Source: an uncultured Sphingomonadaceae bacterium (GTDB taxonomy: Bacteria; Pseudomonadota; Alphaproteobacteria; Sphingomonadales; Sphingomonadaceae). From it: a stretch of DNA of 64,000 nucleotides. The notes under the pieces were generated by a model that saw only the letters and a program-made list of their open reading frames with translations, searched no databases and had not been told where the DNA came from. The DNA lies in NCBI GenBank assembly GCA_947493215.1, contig CANLQE010000002.1:248001-312000 (forward strand), given 5' to 3'. Positions 45,519 to 53,240 of the stretch are shown here, one piece after another. The translations under genes and the position numbers were made by a program. Numbering within the stretch: the stretch's first letter is position 1; the number at the start of each line of letters is the position of its first letter.

Positions 45519-47261
45519 TTGTCTGCTGAAGCAATAGATCCACTGGAAAAGTGGACACCGCCTGCTGGATGGCCCGTACGATCACGCAAAGATGTGGACG
45601 CATTACTATGCGCGCCGGGGCAGCCGTTTGAAATGGAAATGGTCGATATTGATGGCGTATCGACGCGCGTCTGGAAAAATGCACTGCCCACGCTCGCGGC
45701 GATGGCGGAACATGCGCGCGGTCATGGCGACAGCGAATTTCTGATATTTGCCGATGAGCGTGTCACCTATGCCAACTGGTATCGCGCCGTGGCCGCTTTG
45801 GCTGTGGAGCTGCAGAAAATCGGCGTATTCAAGGGGGACCGGGTCTCGCTGGCAATGCGCAACTTGCCCGAATGGCCAGTGATTTTCTTTGCGGCCGTTT
45901 CAATCGGCGCGATTGTGGTGCCGCTTAATGCTTGGTGGACGGATCAGGAGCTGGTTTTCGGCCTCGCAAACTCCGAGACCAGCGTTTTGCTATGTGATGC
46001 CGAGCGATGGGATCGGATTTCTCCGCATGTGGCGGATCTGCCTGATTTGAAACATGTCATTGTGGCCCGCAGTGCAGGCGCTTTGGCTGATCCTGCCCGC
46101 ACGCTGGAAGATATTATCGGCGGGCCCAATGATTATGGGAAGCTTCCGGATCAGGACTTGCCGGCGGTCGACCTGGTGCCTGAAGATCCGGCGACGATTT
46201 TTTATACCAGCGGAACAACCGGCCAGCCCAAGGGCGCGCTGGGGTCTCATCGCAATCTGACCACCAACGCTATTTCAGTCGGCTATTCCGGGGCGGCCTC
46301 AGCCTTGCGTCGGGGCAATGAAGTTCCCGAACCCACCGTTCGGGTTGGCCTTACGGTAGTACCGATGTTCCATTGTACTGCCTGTTCGGCCATCATGATG
46401 CCGACCGTTCAAGGGGGCCATAAGATGGTCTTCCTGCACAAGTGGGATACTGTGAAAGCGATGGAGATTATCGAGCGGGAAAAGGTCAACGCCACCGGCG
46501 GTGTACCGTTTATTGCCTGGCAGTTGATCGAACATCCCGAGCGGGACCAATATGATCTGAGTTCCATCGATGCCATCAGCTATGGCGGCGCGCCGTCTGC
46601 GCCGGAATTGGCGCGCAAAATCTATGAAGTTTTTGGGGCGCTGCCCGGCAATGGCTGGGGCATGACCGAAACAACAGCTACGGTTACGACGCACAGCGCC
46701 GAGGATTATCTCAATCGGCCGACCAGTTGTGGTCCGCCAGTGGCTGCGGCCGACCTTAAAGTCATGAGCGAGGATGCCAGTCAGGAAATGCCCATTGGCG
46801 AAGTGGGCGAATTGTGGGCACGTGGCCCGATGGTGGTGAAGGGCTATTGGAATCGACCGGAAGCCACTGCCGAAACTTTCGTCGATGGCTGGGTCCGCAC
46901 CGGTGATCTGGCGCGATTGGATAACGAAGGCTTCTGCTACGTCGTCGACCGTGCCAAAGACATGATCATCCGCGGCGGGGAGAATATCTACTCATCCGAG
47001 GTTGAGAATGTCCTCTATGATCATCCAGCCGTGATGGATGCCGCTCTGGTGGGTATCGAGCACAAGACCTTGGGCGAGGAACCGGCGGCAATCGTGCATC
47101 TGGTTCAGGGGCAAACGGCCACGGAAGCGGAATTGCAAGAGTGGGTAAGGGCCCAGCTGGCGAATTTCAAAGTGCCGGTCAAAGTCCTGTTCAGCACCGA
47201 TAGCTTGCCGCGCAATGCCAATGGAAAGATATTGAAACGCGATCTGAAATCGCTTTTCTAG
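45519..47261 (+). CDS. Acyl-CoA synthetase/AMP-dependent ligase
   Basis: The 580-residue enzyme has the adenylate-forming signature TIFYTSGTTGQPKG, the AMP-binding motif around GWGMTETTATV, a hinge D in VRTGDLARLD and the C-terminal catalytic Lys in NGKILKRDLK. It activates a carboxylic acid as acyl-AMP and then acyl-CoA, probably feeding the hydratase/dehydrogenase encoded upstream. The start is a TTG at 45519 with AGGAG at 45506-45510 and 8-base spacing, and no ATG fits better. It follows the fadB-like gene by 30 bases and is convergent with the thioesterase gene. The acid used is unknown. Confidence 0.9.
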   Translation: MSAEAIDPLEKWTPPAGWPVRSRKDVDALLCAPGQPFEMEMVDIDGVSTRVWKNALPTLAAMAEHARGHGDSEFLIFADERVTYANWYRAVAALAVELQKIGVFKGDRVSLAMRNLPEWPVIFFAAVSIGAIVVPLNAWWTDQELVFGLANSETSVLLCDAERWDRISPHVADLPDLKHVIVARSAGALADPARTLEDIIGGPNDYGKLPDQDLPAVDLVPEDPATIFYTSGTTGQPKGALGSHRNLTTNAISVGYSGAASALRRGNEVPEPTVRVGLTVVPMFHCTACSAIMMPTVQGGHKMVFLHKWDTVKAMEIIEREKVNATGGVPFIAWQLIEHPERDQYDLSSIDAISYGGAPSAPELARKIYEVFGALPGNGWGMTETTATVTTHSAEDYLNRPTSCGPPVAAADLKVMSEDASQEMPIGEVGELWARGPMVVKGYWNRPEATAETFVDGWVRTGDLARLDNEGFCYVVDRAKDMIIRGGENIYSSEVENVLYDHPAVMDAALVGIEHKTLGEEPAAIVHLVQGQTATEAELQEWVRAQLANFKVPVKVLFSTDSLPRNANGKILKRDLKSLF

Positions 47262-47264
47262 CGT

Positions 47265-48194
47265 TTAGTCTTTTTTCGGCGTCAGGCGGATCAGGCCTTC
47301 CTGCACGGCTGACGCCACCAACTTGCCATCTTGCGTGTAAAGGGCGCCGCGATTAAGGCCGCGCATATGCCCGGTCCAATCGCTGTCCATCACATAGCAA
47401 ATCCATTGATCCATTCTAAAGTCATCATGGAACCACATGGCATGGTCGAGGCTGGTCGAAAATAAGCCCGGCGTGGTCCAATGCAGGCCATGGGGTATCA
47501 TCGACGTGGAGAGCAATCCCATGTCGGAGGCAAAGGCCAGAGTGGCGCGATGGATCAACGGATCATCCGGCAAGGGCGCAACCGTCTTGAACCATTGATA
47601 TTGGCGCGCGTCCGCGCTTTTGCCTTCGGGACGAAAGCTGCGCACATCAAAGGGCCGCGGCATGCTCATCCGTTCGATATGCTTGTCCGATACTTGCGGG
47701 TTCCGGGCAATTTGCTCCATCGCGCTCATGCATTGTTCGGGTGGCATGACATCCGGCATGGATATCTGGTGATTCAATCCGTCGGTCGGTTTTTGAAAGG
47801 AGGCGGTCAGGTTGAATATGACTTTGTCATTCTGCCGGACAACCACCCTGCGATTGGAAATGCTGCGCCCGTCAAAGTCGCGGTGCACCCGAAAATGCAG
47901 CGGCTTTGTTTCATCTCCAGCGCGCAGAAAATAGGAATGGAGCGAATGAATGTTCTTCTCGGCATCCACCGTGCGATCCGCCGCGACAATGGCTTGCGCA
48001 ATGACTTGCCCGCCGAAAATGCGTTCCCGCGCCGATGAATTGAGCGCCGGAAACACAAATTCGTCCTCACCGTCCGCGATGAGATTAAAGGTGCGGAGCA
48101 ATCCGGCTATCAGCTTCTCCGCAGACACGGAGGAGCGATTGGCCAAAGCTTCTGATAGCCGGCGTTCGACTTGTTCGTCCGTTAGTTGATCCAA
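47265..48194 (-). CDS. Acyl-CoA thioesterase II (TesB-like)
   Basis: The 309-residue protein contains two hot-dog domains in the TesB arrangement. It carries the RIFGGQVIAQA first-domain motif and, in the second, an ASDMGLLSTSM stretch (the TesB catalytic Asp region) followed by LDHAMWFHDDFRMDQW. It hydrolyses acyl-CoAs, perhaps releasing CoA from dead-end intermediates. The start codon is TTG at 48194 with AAGGAA about 12 bases upstream; a shorter start is possible. It lies 41 bases downstream of the thiolase gene and is convergent with the CoA ligase, whose stop is 3 bases away. Confidence 0.85.
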   Translation of the reverse strand: MDQLTDEQVERRLSEALANRSSVSAEKLIAGLLRTFNLIADGEDEFVFPALNSSARERIFGGQVIAQAIVAADRTVDAEKNIHSLHSYFLRAGDETKPLHFRVHRDFDGRSISNRRVVVRQNDKVIFNLTASFQKPTDGLNHQISMPDVMPPEQCMSAMEQIARNPQVSDKHIERMSMPRPFDVRSFRPEGKSADARQYQWFKTVAPLPDDPLIHRATLAFASDMGLLSTSMIPHGLHWTTPGLFSTSLDHAMWFHDDFRMDQWICYVMDSDWTGHMRGLNRGALYTQDGKLVASAVQEGLIRLTPKKD

Positions 48195-48235
48195 AACTGC
48201 TTCTATTCCTTAAATGCGGGGATTGTCTTGAACGT

Positions 48236-49408
48236 TCAGGGGTAGATTTCGAACAGTCCAGCTCCGCCCTGACCACCACCGATACACATGGTGACAACGC
48301 CCCATTTGGCGCCGCGACGACGGCCTTCCTGCAGCAAATGCCCAGCACAGCGCGCGCCGGTCATGCCAAAGGGGTGGCCGATAGAGATGGAGCCGCCATT
48401 GACGTTATATTTTTCCGGATCAATCCCCAGACGATCGCGGCTGTAGAGACACTGGCTGGCAAAGGCTTCGTTGAGTTCCCAGATATCAATATCATCGACG
48501 GTCAGGCCTTGCCGCTCAAGCAGCTTCGGAACGGCAAAGACCGGACCAATGCCCATTTCATCCGGTTCACAACCGGCGACGGCCCAGGACACAAAACGGC
48601 CCAGAGGTTTGAGGCCCCGGCGTTCTGCCTCTTTGGCTTCCATCAACACGACGGCCGCCGCGCCATCGGACAATTGGCTCGCATTACCGGCGGTGATATA
48701 TTTGCCTTCGCCCATGACCGGATTTAATTTGGCGAGGCCTTCCAAGGTTGTCGTCGGGCGATTGCACTCATCGCGGTCGACCGTGTAGTCGACGATGCTT
48801 TCTTCCTTGGTTTCCTTGTCGACGACCTTCATCTTGGTTTGCATCGGCACGATCTCGTCGGCGAATAGTCCCGCGTCTTGCGCTGCTGCCATCCGTTGTT
48901 GTGATTGCAGGGAATATTCGTCCTGATATTCGCGGCTGATATTATAACGCTCGGCGACAATATCGGCGGTGTCGATCATCGGCATGAAGATAGCGGGGGC
49001 GATTTTCAGGATTTCATTATCGATGCTGCCCTCCGGTGCGCGCGTGCCTTGCATCGAGATGCTTTCCACGCCGCCTGCCACAACGCAATCCGCACCATCG
49101 CCGCGAATATGGTTTGCGGCCATGGCAATAGCTTGCATTCCGGACGAGCAGAAACGGTTTATCGTCGCGCCAGCTGTGGTTTTGGGAAGGCCAGCGAGAA
49201 GCGCCGCGTTGCGCCCGATATTCGGCGCAGCATGGGCGACATTGCCCATCAGGCTATCATCGACAAAATCGCTTTCCACACCCGACTTGGCGACGGCATG
49301 TTTAATGGCATGGGCCGCCATTGTCATAGGTGGTGTAATATTAAAGCCACCACGACCGGCTTTCGCAAGCCCGGTACGGGCATAAGATACGACGACTGCT
49401 TCACGCAT
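48236..49408 (-). CDS. Acetyl-CoA acetyltransferase-type thiolase
   Basis: The 390-residue thiolase has the acyl-accepting Cys C87 (NRFCSSGMQ), the active-site H345 in the GHPFG motif and the second catalytic Cys C375 (TMCIGGGQGGAG). It cleaves a 3-ketoacyl-CoA with CoA to release acetyl-CoA, the last beta-oxidation step. GGAG lies 8 bases before the ATG. It is co-oriented with the thioesterase gene just downstream and closes the catabolic locus, whose other beta-oxidation enzymes are on the opposite strand. Whether it works as a degradative or biosynthetic enzyme cannot be told, but the context favours degradation. Confidence 0.9.
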   Translation of the reverse strand: MREAVVVSYARTGLAKAGRGGFNITPPMTMAAHAIKHAVAKSGVESDFVDDSLMGNVAHAAPNIGRNAALLAGLPKTTAGATINRFCSSGMQAIAMAANHIRGDGADCVVAGGVESISMQGTRAPEGSIDNEILKIAPAIFMPMIDTADIVAERYNISREYQDEYSLQSQQRMAAAQDAGLFADEIVPMQTKMKVVDKETKEESIVDYTVDRDECNRPTTTLEGLAKLNPVMGEGKYITAGNASQLSDGAAAVVLMEAKEAERRGLKPLGRFVSWAVAGCEPDEMGIGPVFAVPKLLERQGLTVDDIDIWELNEAFASQCLYSRDRLGIDPEKYNVNGGSISIGHPFGMTGARCAGHLLQEGRRRGAKWGVVTMCIGGGQGGAGLFEIYP

Positions 49409-49641
49409 GATATAATCTCCATTGGCTGGTCAAAGACGGGCGTTTGACCAAATCGCATTACTCTATGTCGGCCTAATTCTATTTGAAGCCGTGTCAAGAT
49501 ATCCAAAACAAGTATGGATTTCCGATCCTATGACTCAACAAAAAGGCATCAGTCCATATTTGCTCTCAGTGAATAAGAGGTTTTTTGGGGCACGCAGTTC
49601 CAATTCTTTGAACTTTTTTGGTTCTGAGCTACGTAAACACT
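49409..49641. other. Divergent gap between the thiolase and flavoprotein genes
   Basis: About 230 bases that should contain both divergent promoters. A weak hairpin AGTTC-N9-GAACT followed by T residues (49596-49619) is present but is not a convincing terminator, since no plus-strand gene precedes it. Confidence 0.25.
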
Positions 49642-50757
49642 ATGGCACCGCCACACGCGAAATCCGTAATCACGCGCAGAGCGCTTCTCTTGTCGATGGG
49701 CGCCGCATCTCTGACAGCGTGCCAAACGACCCGTCTTCTGCCCATGCACGCAAAACGACCGGGAGTACCGGTACAATTGTCACCGGCCTATTTTGATCGC
49801 TCGGTCGTTGGGTTGCGTCCCGGCCGGCTTGGCGGGTTCAGGCTTGCTACGGAAAAGTTGGCCGAAAAACTTGTTGTCCATAATTATGGCCATGGCGGTG
49901 ATGGCTATACCTTATCCTGGCCATGTGCTAGGTGGGCGGCGGATCAAATTTCCGCTCAGCAGCCAGACTCCGTCGGCATTATTGGCGCAGGTGTAAGCGG
50001 ATTGACCACTGCCTGGCTATTGGCGCGGCGCGGCATCAAAGTAACAATCTACGCTGATAAATTTTCTCCTGACACGACTTCCAATATAGCCGGCGCTATT
50101 ATCCTGACCGGTCCAAATTATCGATCGGGAGAGAATGCCAATATGGGTCCATCCGACGACGCGATTAATGCTGATGCGCTGGCAGGATTTACACCGTTTT
50201 TAGCCGAGCAAAGATACGGCGTGTACTGGATCGATCATATCCAGATGCGGCCATTGTGGCAAGACAGCCAATCGCCCCAAGAGACATTTCTGGGGCGCAG
50301 AGTCACCGACAAATATCGCACAATCATGGTGGACCCCAATCTTTATCTCGCTGCGTTGATGCAAGATTTGTCGGAAATGGGCGTAAAATTCTGGACGAAG
50401 AAATTTACAACGCTCGGAGGCTTGGCCAGATTGCCTCATCCCGCTCTTGTGAATTGCTCCGGACTGGGAGCTGGTCTTCTGTTCGGCGACGAGAATATGT
50501 TCCCCATTCGCGGGCAGCTGACACTGCTGAAGCCACAGCCTGAGATCGATTATAGCTATATCAGCCGCCAGCCCGGCGGGGTGCTCTACATGTTTCCCAG
50601 GCGCGGGAATATCGTGTTGGGAGGCACCCATCAGCGAGGAAATGATCAATTGCTATCTGAGCCAGCAGAAGTTGAACGACAATTGCGCGGGCATGGTGAG
50701 TTGATGGCGAAGTTGAGAGGCGTTCCGAGGATGGATCCGGGCGAGATAAAAAGCTGA
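49642..50757 (+). CDS. Tat-exported D-amino-acid-oxidase-like flavoprotein with circularly permuted order
   Basis: The 371-residue precursor has a twin-arginine-like signal (ITRRALLLSMG, R12-R13) with a Cys in ASLTAC (C27). The following order is unusual. Residues 56-100 hold GLRPGRLGGFRL and VVHNYGHGGDGYTLSWPCA, which in D-amino-acid oxidases form the C-terminal end of the protein. The FAD-binding VGIIGAGVSGL comes after that, at 111-121, and the protein ends soon after GGTHQRGNDQ, the point where DAO proteins enter the GLRP segment. R62 would match the substrate-binding Arg of DAO. It probably oxidises an amino acid or amine in the periplasm. The start codon lacks a strong Shine-Dalgarno; the frame reaches a TTG at 49618. 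Confidence 0.7.
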   Translation: MAPPHAKSVITRRALLLSMGAASLTACQTTRLLPMHAKRPGVPVQLSPAYFDRSVVGLRPGRLGGFRLATEKLAEKLVVHNYGHGGDGYTLSWPCARWAADQISAQQPDSVGIIGAGVSGLTTAWLLARRGIKVTIYADKFSPDTTSNIAGAIILTGPNYRSGENANMGPSDDAINADALAGFTPFLAEQRYGVYWIDHIQMRPLWQDSQSPQETFLGRRVTDKYRTIMVDPNLYLAALMQDLSEMGVKFWTKKFTTLGGLARLPHPALVNCSGLGAGLLFGDENMFPIRGQLTLLKPQPEIDYSYISRQPGGVLYMFPRRGNIVLGGTHQRGNDQLLSEPAEVERQLRGHGELMAKLRGVPRMDPGEIKS

Positions 50758-50886
50758 TCGGCGCAGCTGATCTAACCGGCAGACAAACCTCTGTTTTATC
50801 CCGAAAGCGGACGTAATACCGCCGTGTTTTTGCAGCTCTGATATCATTTGATCATTCTCACGGTGACTACAGACGCAGCTAGAGTT

Positions 50887-50933
50887 GAACCCCGTCTTTC
50901 GAGCACCGGGATAATGCGGGAAAGACGGGGTTC
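50887..50933. repeat. Perfect 14-bp inverted repeat (REP-like hairpin)
   Basis: GAACCCCGTCTTTC (50887-50900) and GAAAGACGGGGTTC (50920-50933) flank a 19-base loop between the convergent flavoprotein and repeat-protein genes. There is no T-run, so it is more likely an extragenic palindromic element, or a folded RNA 3' end, than a classical terminator. Confidence 0.6.
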
Positions 50934-51019
50934 CAGTGGGCACATCGATTGGTGAGTCAGGCCAATTCAAGAGTAGAGATTGAAGCGCCCACAATTTCAA
51001 AATTGCTGAGTTTGGTGAC

Positions 51020-51697
51020 CTAGTCGTTTCCTCCCGACGTTACGGATTTGGTTTCACCGTCGCGGCCGGAGTAAACGGTCGTTCTTGTTCCATCGTCATA
51101 GGTCACCGATTTGGTAGCGACAGTCTCGCCTTGCCCGTTGGTCCACGCTCGATTGACAGTGCCGCCGTCGTCCGTGCGCGCGCCGGTGGCATCATAGCTG
51201 CCGCCGCGTCCGTTGCTGGTGGCAAACCCTTTACTGCGGCTAAATCCGTCACCGGTTCGCGCAATATTTGATACCGCATTTGCAGATTCTCCGTTTCGGA
51301 AGGTTGCTCCGTAGCTGCGATTGATGCTGTCTTCATTGACGTCCGCGGAGGCAGAGCGGGTAGCGGTTCGTCCCTGAAAATCGGTATAGGTCGTTGATGC
51401 ATTATACCCGTTGTCGGTGCGTTGGGCGCCACGATCATAAGCTGCTGTTCGACCATCGGCCGCGGTCCAGCGGACCGAACTATTCGCTGTTCCAGCATCG
51501 CGATTGACATTAGCATTGGCGTTCTTGCTTGCCTGTCCGCGTCTTGTATTGACGGTTACATTGTTGCTCAAACTGCCGCCGCCTCTTTCAAAATTGCGAT
51601 CTGCAATGCGGGACCTGGCATCGGCGACTTGCACCGTTCCCAGAAAAACTGCTGTTGAAACGACCAAAGCTACGATAAATTTTATTGATTGAAACAT
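51020..51697 (-). CDS. Secreted cysteine-free repeat protein, Ser/Thr/Asn/Gly-rich
   Basis: The 225-residue precursor has a signal peptide (about 1-27). The rest is about seven degenerate repeats of 17-28 residues, each containing a G-R/E/Q-T-like turn and a run of T/S/N/A alternation. The units begin near 48 (NVTVNTRRGQ), 74 (VRWTAADGRT), 99 (TTYTDFQGRT), 126 (YGATFRNGES), 154 (GFATSNGRGG), 182 (AWTNGQGETV) and 207 (VYSGRDGETK). There is no Cys or Trp-rich core. Such patterns fit a beta-solenoid or fibre-like surface protein, but I recognise no family. A sigma-E-like promoter lies upstream (51730-51760), and AAGGA precedes the ATG. Confidence 0.65.
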   Translation of the reverse strand: MFQSIKFIVALVVSTAVFLGTVQVADARSRIADRNFERGGGSLSNNVTVNTRRGQASKNANANVNRDAGTANSSVRWTAADGRTAAYDRGAQRTDNGYNASTTYTDFQGRTATRSASADVNEDSINRSYGATFRNGESANAVSNIARTGDGFSRSKGFATSNGRGGSYDATGARTDDGGTVNRAWTNGQGETVATKSVTYDDGTRTTVYSGRDGETKSVTSGGND

Positions 51698-51729
51698 TGG
51701 GGGATTTGTCCTTTCTTTGTGTTGGTCCC

Positions 51730-51760
51730 CCTTTGACGAACCGAAAGCCCAAAATATTCC
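51730..51760 (-). promoter_or_regulatory. Sigma-E-like promoter of the repeat-protein gene
   Basis: On the minus strand GGAATATTT (-35 region, 51760-51752) is followed 13 bases later by CGTCAAAGG (-10 region, 51738-51730). The arrangement is the same, base for base at the conserved positions, as in the promoter at 54723-54753. It matches the GGAAC-N-GTCTAA/GTCAAA layout recognised by RpoE-type ECF sigma factors. The start codon is about 35 bases downstream. Confidence 0.7.
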
Positions 51761-51785
51761 TTCAATCGGGAATTATTTTTGACTT

Positions 51786-52181
51786 TTATTTTTGCCTCAA
51801 CTGGTAGCGTTGGCGAGCAAGCATTTCCCGTTCTTCCAGAGTTTTTATTTGCTGTTCGTTGAGGTGAGGAGCGAGGTCGATTTTCATTCGTCCAAATCGT
51901 TCTGAGATAGCTGTTCGGCTGGTATCGACTACTTCCTCGATATCGCGCCCGGCAGACGTAATGATCGGCGATATTCGCTTTTCCTGTTCTTCGGATACCG
52001 GAGAAATGACATCGGTCATCACTGTCGCAAAGCCGTCTGTTTGGCTCATTGAACGGATCAAATTCAGACGGTTACTCACAATCGCGCCTGTAACAGCGGC
52101 GCCGATCAATATGCCAATTGCCAAGGTGCTCAACAGCACAAATAGCGGGCGCCTGTAAAAACGTACTTTAGTGTCGGACAT
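51786..52181 (-). CDS. Membrane-anchored Spy/CnrX-like periplasmic sensor
   Basis: The 131-residue protein has an N-terminal transmembrane anchor (about 13-36) and a helical periplasmic domain ending in an LTxxQ-like LNEQQIKTLEERE. This is the layout of CnrX-type 'heavy metal sensor' proteins and of Spy/CpxP relatives. In CnrX, His and Met residues bind Co/Ni; here only one His (in APHLNE) is present, so metal sensing is doubtful. ATG 52181 was chosen because GGGA lies 8 bases upstream; the frame extends to a GTG at 52205 that overlaps the anti-sigma stop. It follows the ECF sigma and anti-sigma genes and is probably the third component of that switch. Confidence 0.65.
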   Translation of the reverse strand: MSDTKVRFYRRPLFVLLSTLAIGILIGAAVTGAIVSNRLNLIRSMSQTDGFATVMTDVISPVSEEQEKRISPIITSAGRDIEEVVDTSRTAISERFGRMKIDLAPHLNEQQIKTLEEREMLARQRYQLRQK

Positions 52182-52204
52182 TTCCATTTTCCCAAAATTT
52201 GGCA

Positions 52205-52639
52205 CTATAAAAATAGTGCGGTGGCGATATCGATAGCTGGCAGTCCAAACAGCGCTTCAAATACGCTGCTCCCCGGTGTTGCGGCGCTGGCGTTGCTTGC
52301 CATCGCAAAGGCCGAAAGTGCGAAAGCGGGCGTTGCCACACGCGGGAACATTCGGCCTAAGGCTCGGGCAAAATCAACATCAAAAAATCCTTGTGAAACG
52401 GCGTCTGTTGCCGGCGCATTTTCTTCATCGATCCGGCTCATCACCCGCTGTTCGAATTGGGATCGGAAACTTGGAGCGGGCCCGGAAACCAGTATCGACC
52501 GCAATTCCCGTTCGGCCGCGATCAGTTTTTCCAGTTCGGGCTGGCGTTGTTTCATCTCATCTAGGGCCGCTTTTTCTTCCGGCGAAATGCGTCCTTCCAC
52601 AAAACGTTCAATAAGATACTGAATGTGTTCATCGGTCAT
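52205..52639 (-). CDS. Probable anti-sigma factor
   Basis: The 144-residue protein begins with a compact helical segment (1-75) typical of cytoplasmic anti-sigma domains (RFVEGRISPEEKAALDEMKQRQPELEKLIAAE), without the HxxxCxxC zinc motif. It ends in two short hydrophobic stretches (about 100-121 and 126-144), the last one reaching the stop codon, so it has no periplasmic domain of its own. The start overlaps the sigma stop by 4 bases (ATGA), the usual coupling of sigma and anti-sigma genes. The anchored Spy/CnrX-like protein encoded next could supply the missing sensory part, as CnrX does with CnrY. Assignment is by context and composition. Confidence 0.65.
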   Translation of the reverse strand: MTDEHIQYLIERFVEGRISPEEKAALDEMKQRQPELEKLIAAERELRSILVSGPAPSFRSQFEQRVMSRIDEENAPATDAVSQGFFDVDFARALGRMFPRVATPAFALSAFAMASNASAATPGSSVFEALFGLPAIDIATALFL

Positions 52640-53217
52640 GCTGTTGCCCCTGTTATAGTTTTGGCCATTTGTGCCTTCCCCCGTGATAATCGCGATAAAA
52701 TTGTGCCGCTTGGTACATCTAATATGTCCGCGGCTTCTTCGGTACTAAAGCCCTCCATCAACCTTAGAACAACGACCGCCCTGATTTCGGGGGCCAGCTT
52801 TCCAAGGGCAAATTGCACGAGTTGCCGGTTTTCCGTGTCACGCCCTTGATCTTCGGTTCCGGGCATTTCTTCTTGCCAGTCTCGTTCATTGTCTTTGGGG
52901 GCAAAGAAGCGCTTCAAACTCCGTTTACGCCTGCGCAGCGCATCACGTGCACTGTTCATGGCAATCCGGGTGATATAAGTCTTAAGGGATGCCTGGCCTT
53001 CAAATTGCCCCAAGCTCCGATAAAATTTAATCATGACCTCTTGCCCCACTTCATCGGCTTCATCACCGTTATCGAGCATCGGAATGATCGTCGCAGCGAC
53101 GACCCCCTGATAACGGCGGACAAGTTCTGCAAAGCTATCATGGTTGCCGTCCTTGGCGCTGCTGATTAGCGACAAATCGGTCATATCCTGAACGGACATC
53201 ATGGATGAGTGGTACAT
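52636..53217 (-). CDS. ECF-type RNA polymerase sigma factor
   Basis: The protein (193 residues from this start) contains sigma-70 region 2, with SFAELVRRYQGVV followed by DEADEVGQEVMIKFYRSLGQFEG and the -10-recognising helix SLKTYITRIAMNSARDALRRRKR. A variable linker follows, then region 4 with IRAVVVLRLMEGFSTEEAADILDVPSGTILSRLSRGK split as a helix-turn-helix. The frame is open to a TTG at 53244 that overlaps the upstream stop (TTGA), and several internal ATG codons (53202, 53184) are also possible, so the start is uncertain. It is coupled to the anti-sigma gene by a 4-base overlap. The shared promoter motif upstream and downstream of the cluster is probably its own target. Confidence 0.85.
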   Translation of the reverse strand: MYHSSMMSVQDMTDLSLISSAKDGNHDSFAELVRRYQGVVAATIIPMLDNGDEADEVGQEVMIKFYRSLGQFEGQASLKTYITRIAMNSARDALRRRKRSLKRFFAPKDNERDWQEEMPGTEDQGRDTENRQLVQFALGKLAPEIRAVVVLRLMEGFSTEEAADILDVPSGTILSRLSRGKAQMAKTITGATA

Positions 53218-53240
53218 TTTTCGACTGCCATAACATCGTT

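Noticed and set aside
49596-49619. AGTTC-N9-GAACT hairpin followed by T residues
   Set aside because: It looks like a terminator, but no plus-strand gene precedes it and the stem is only 5 bp.
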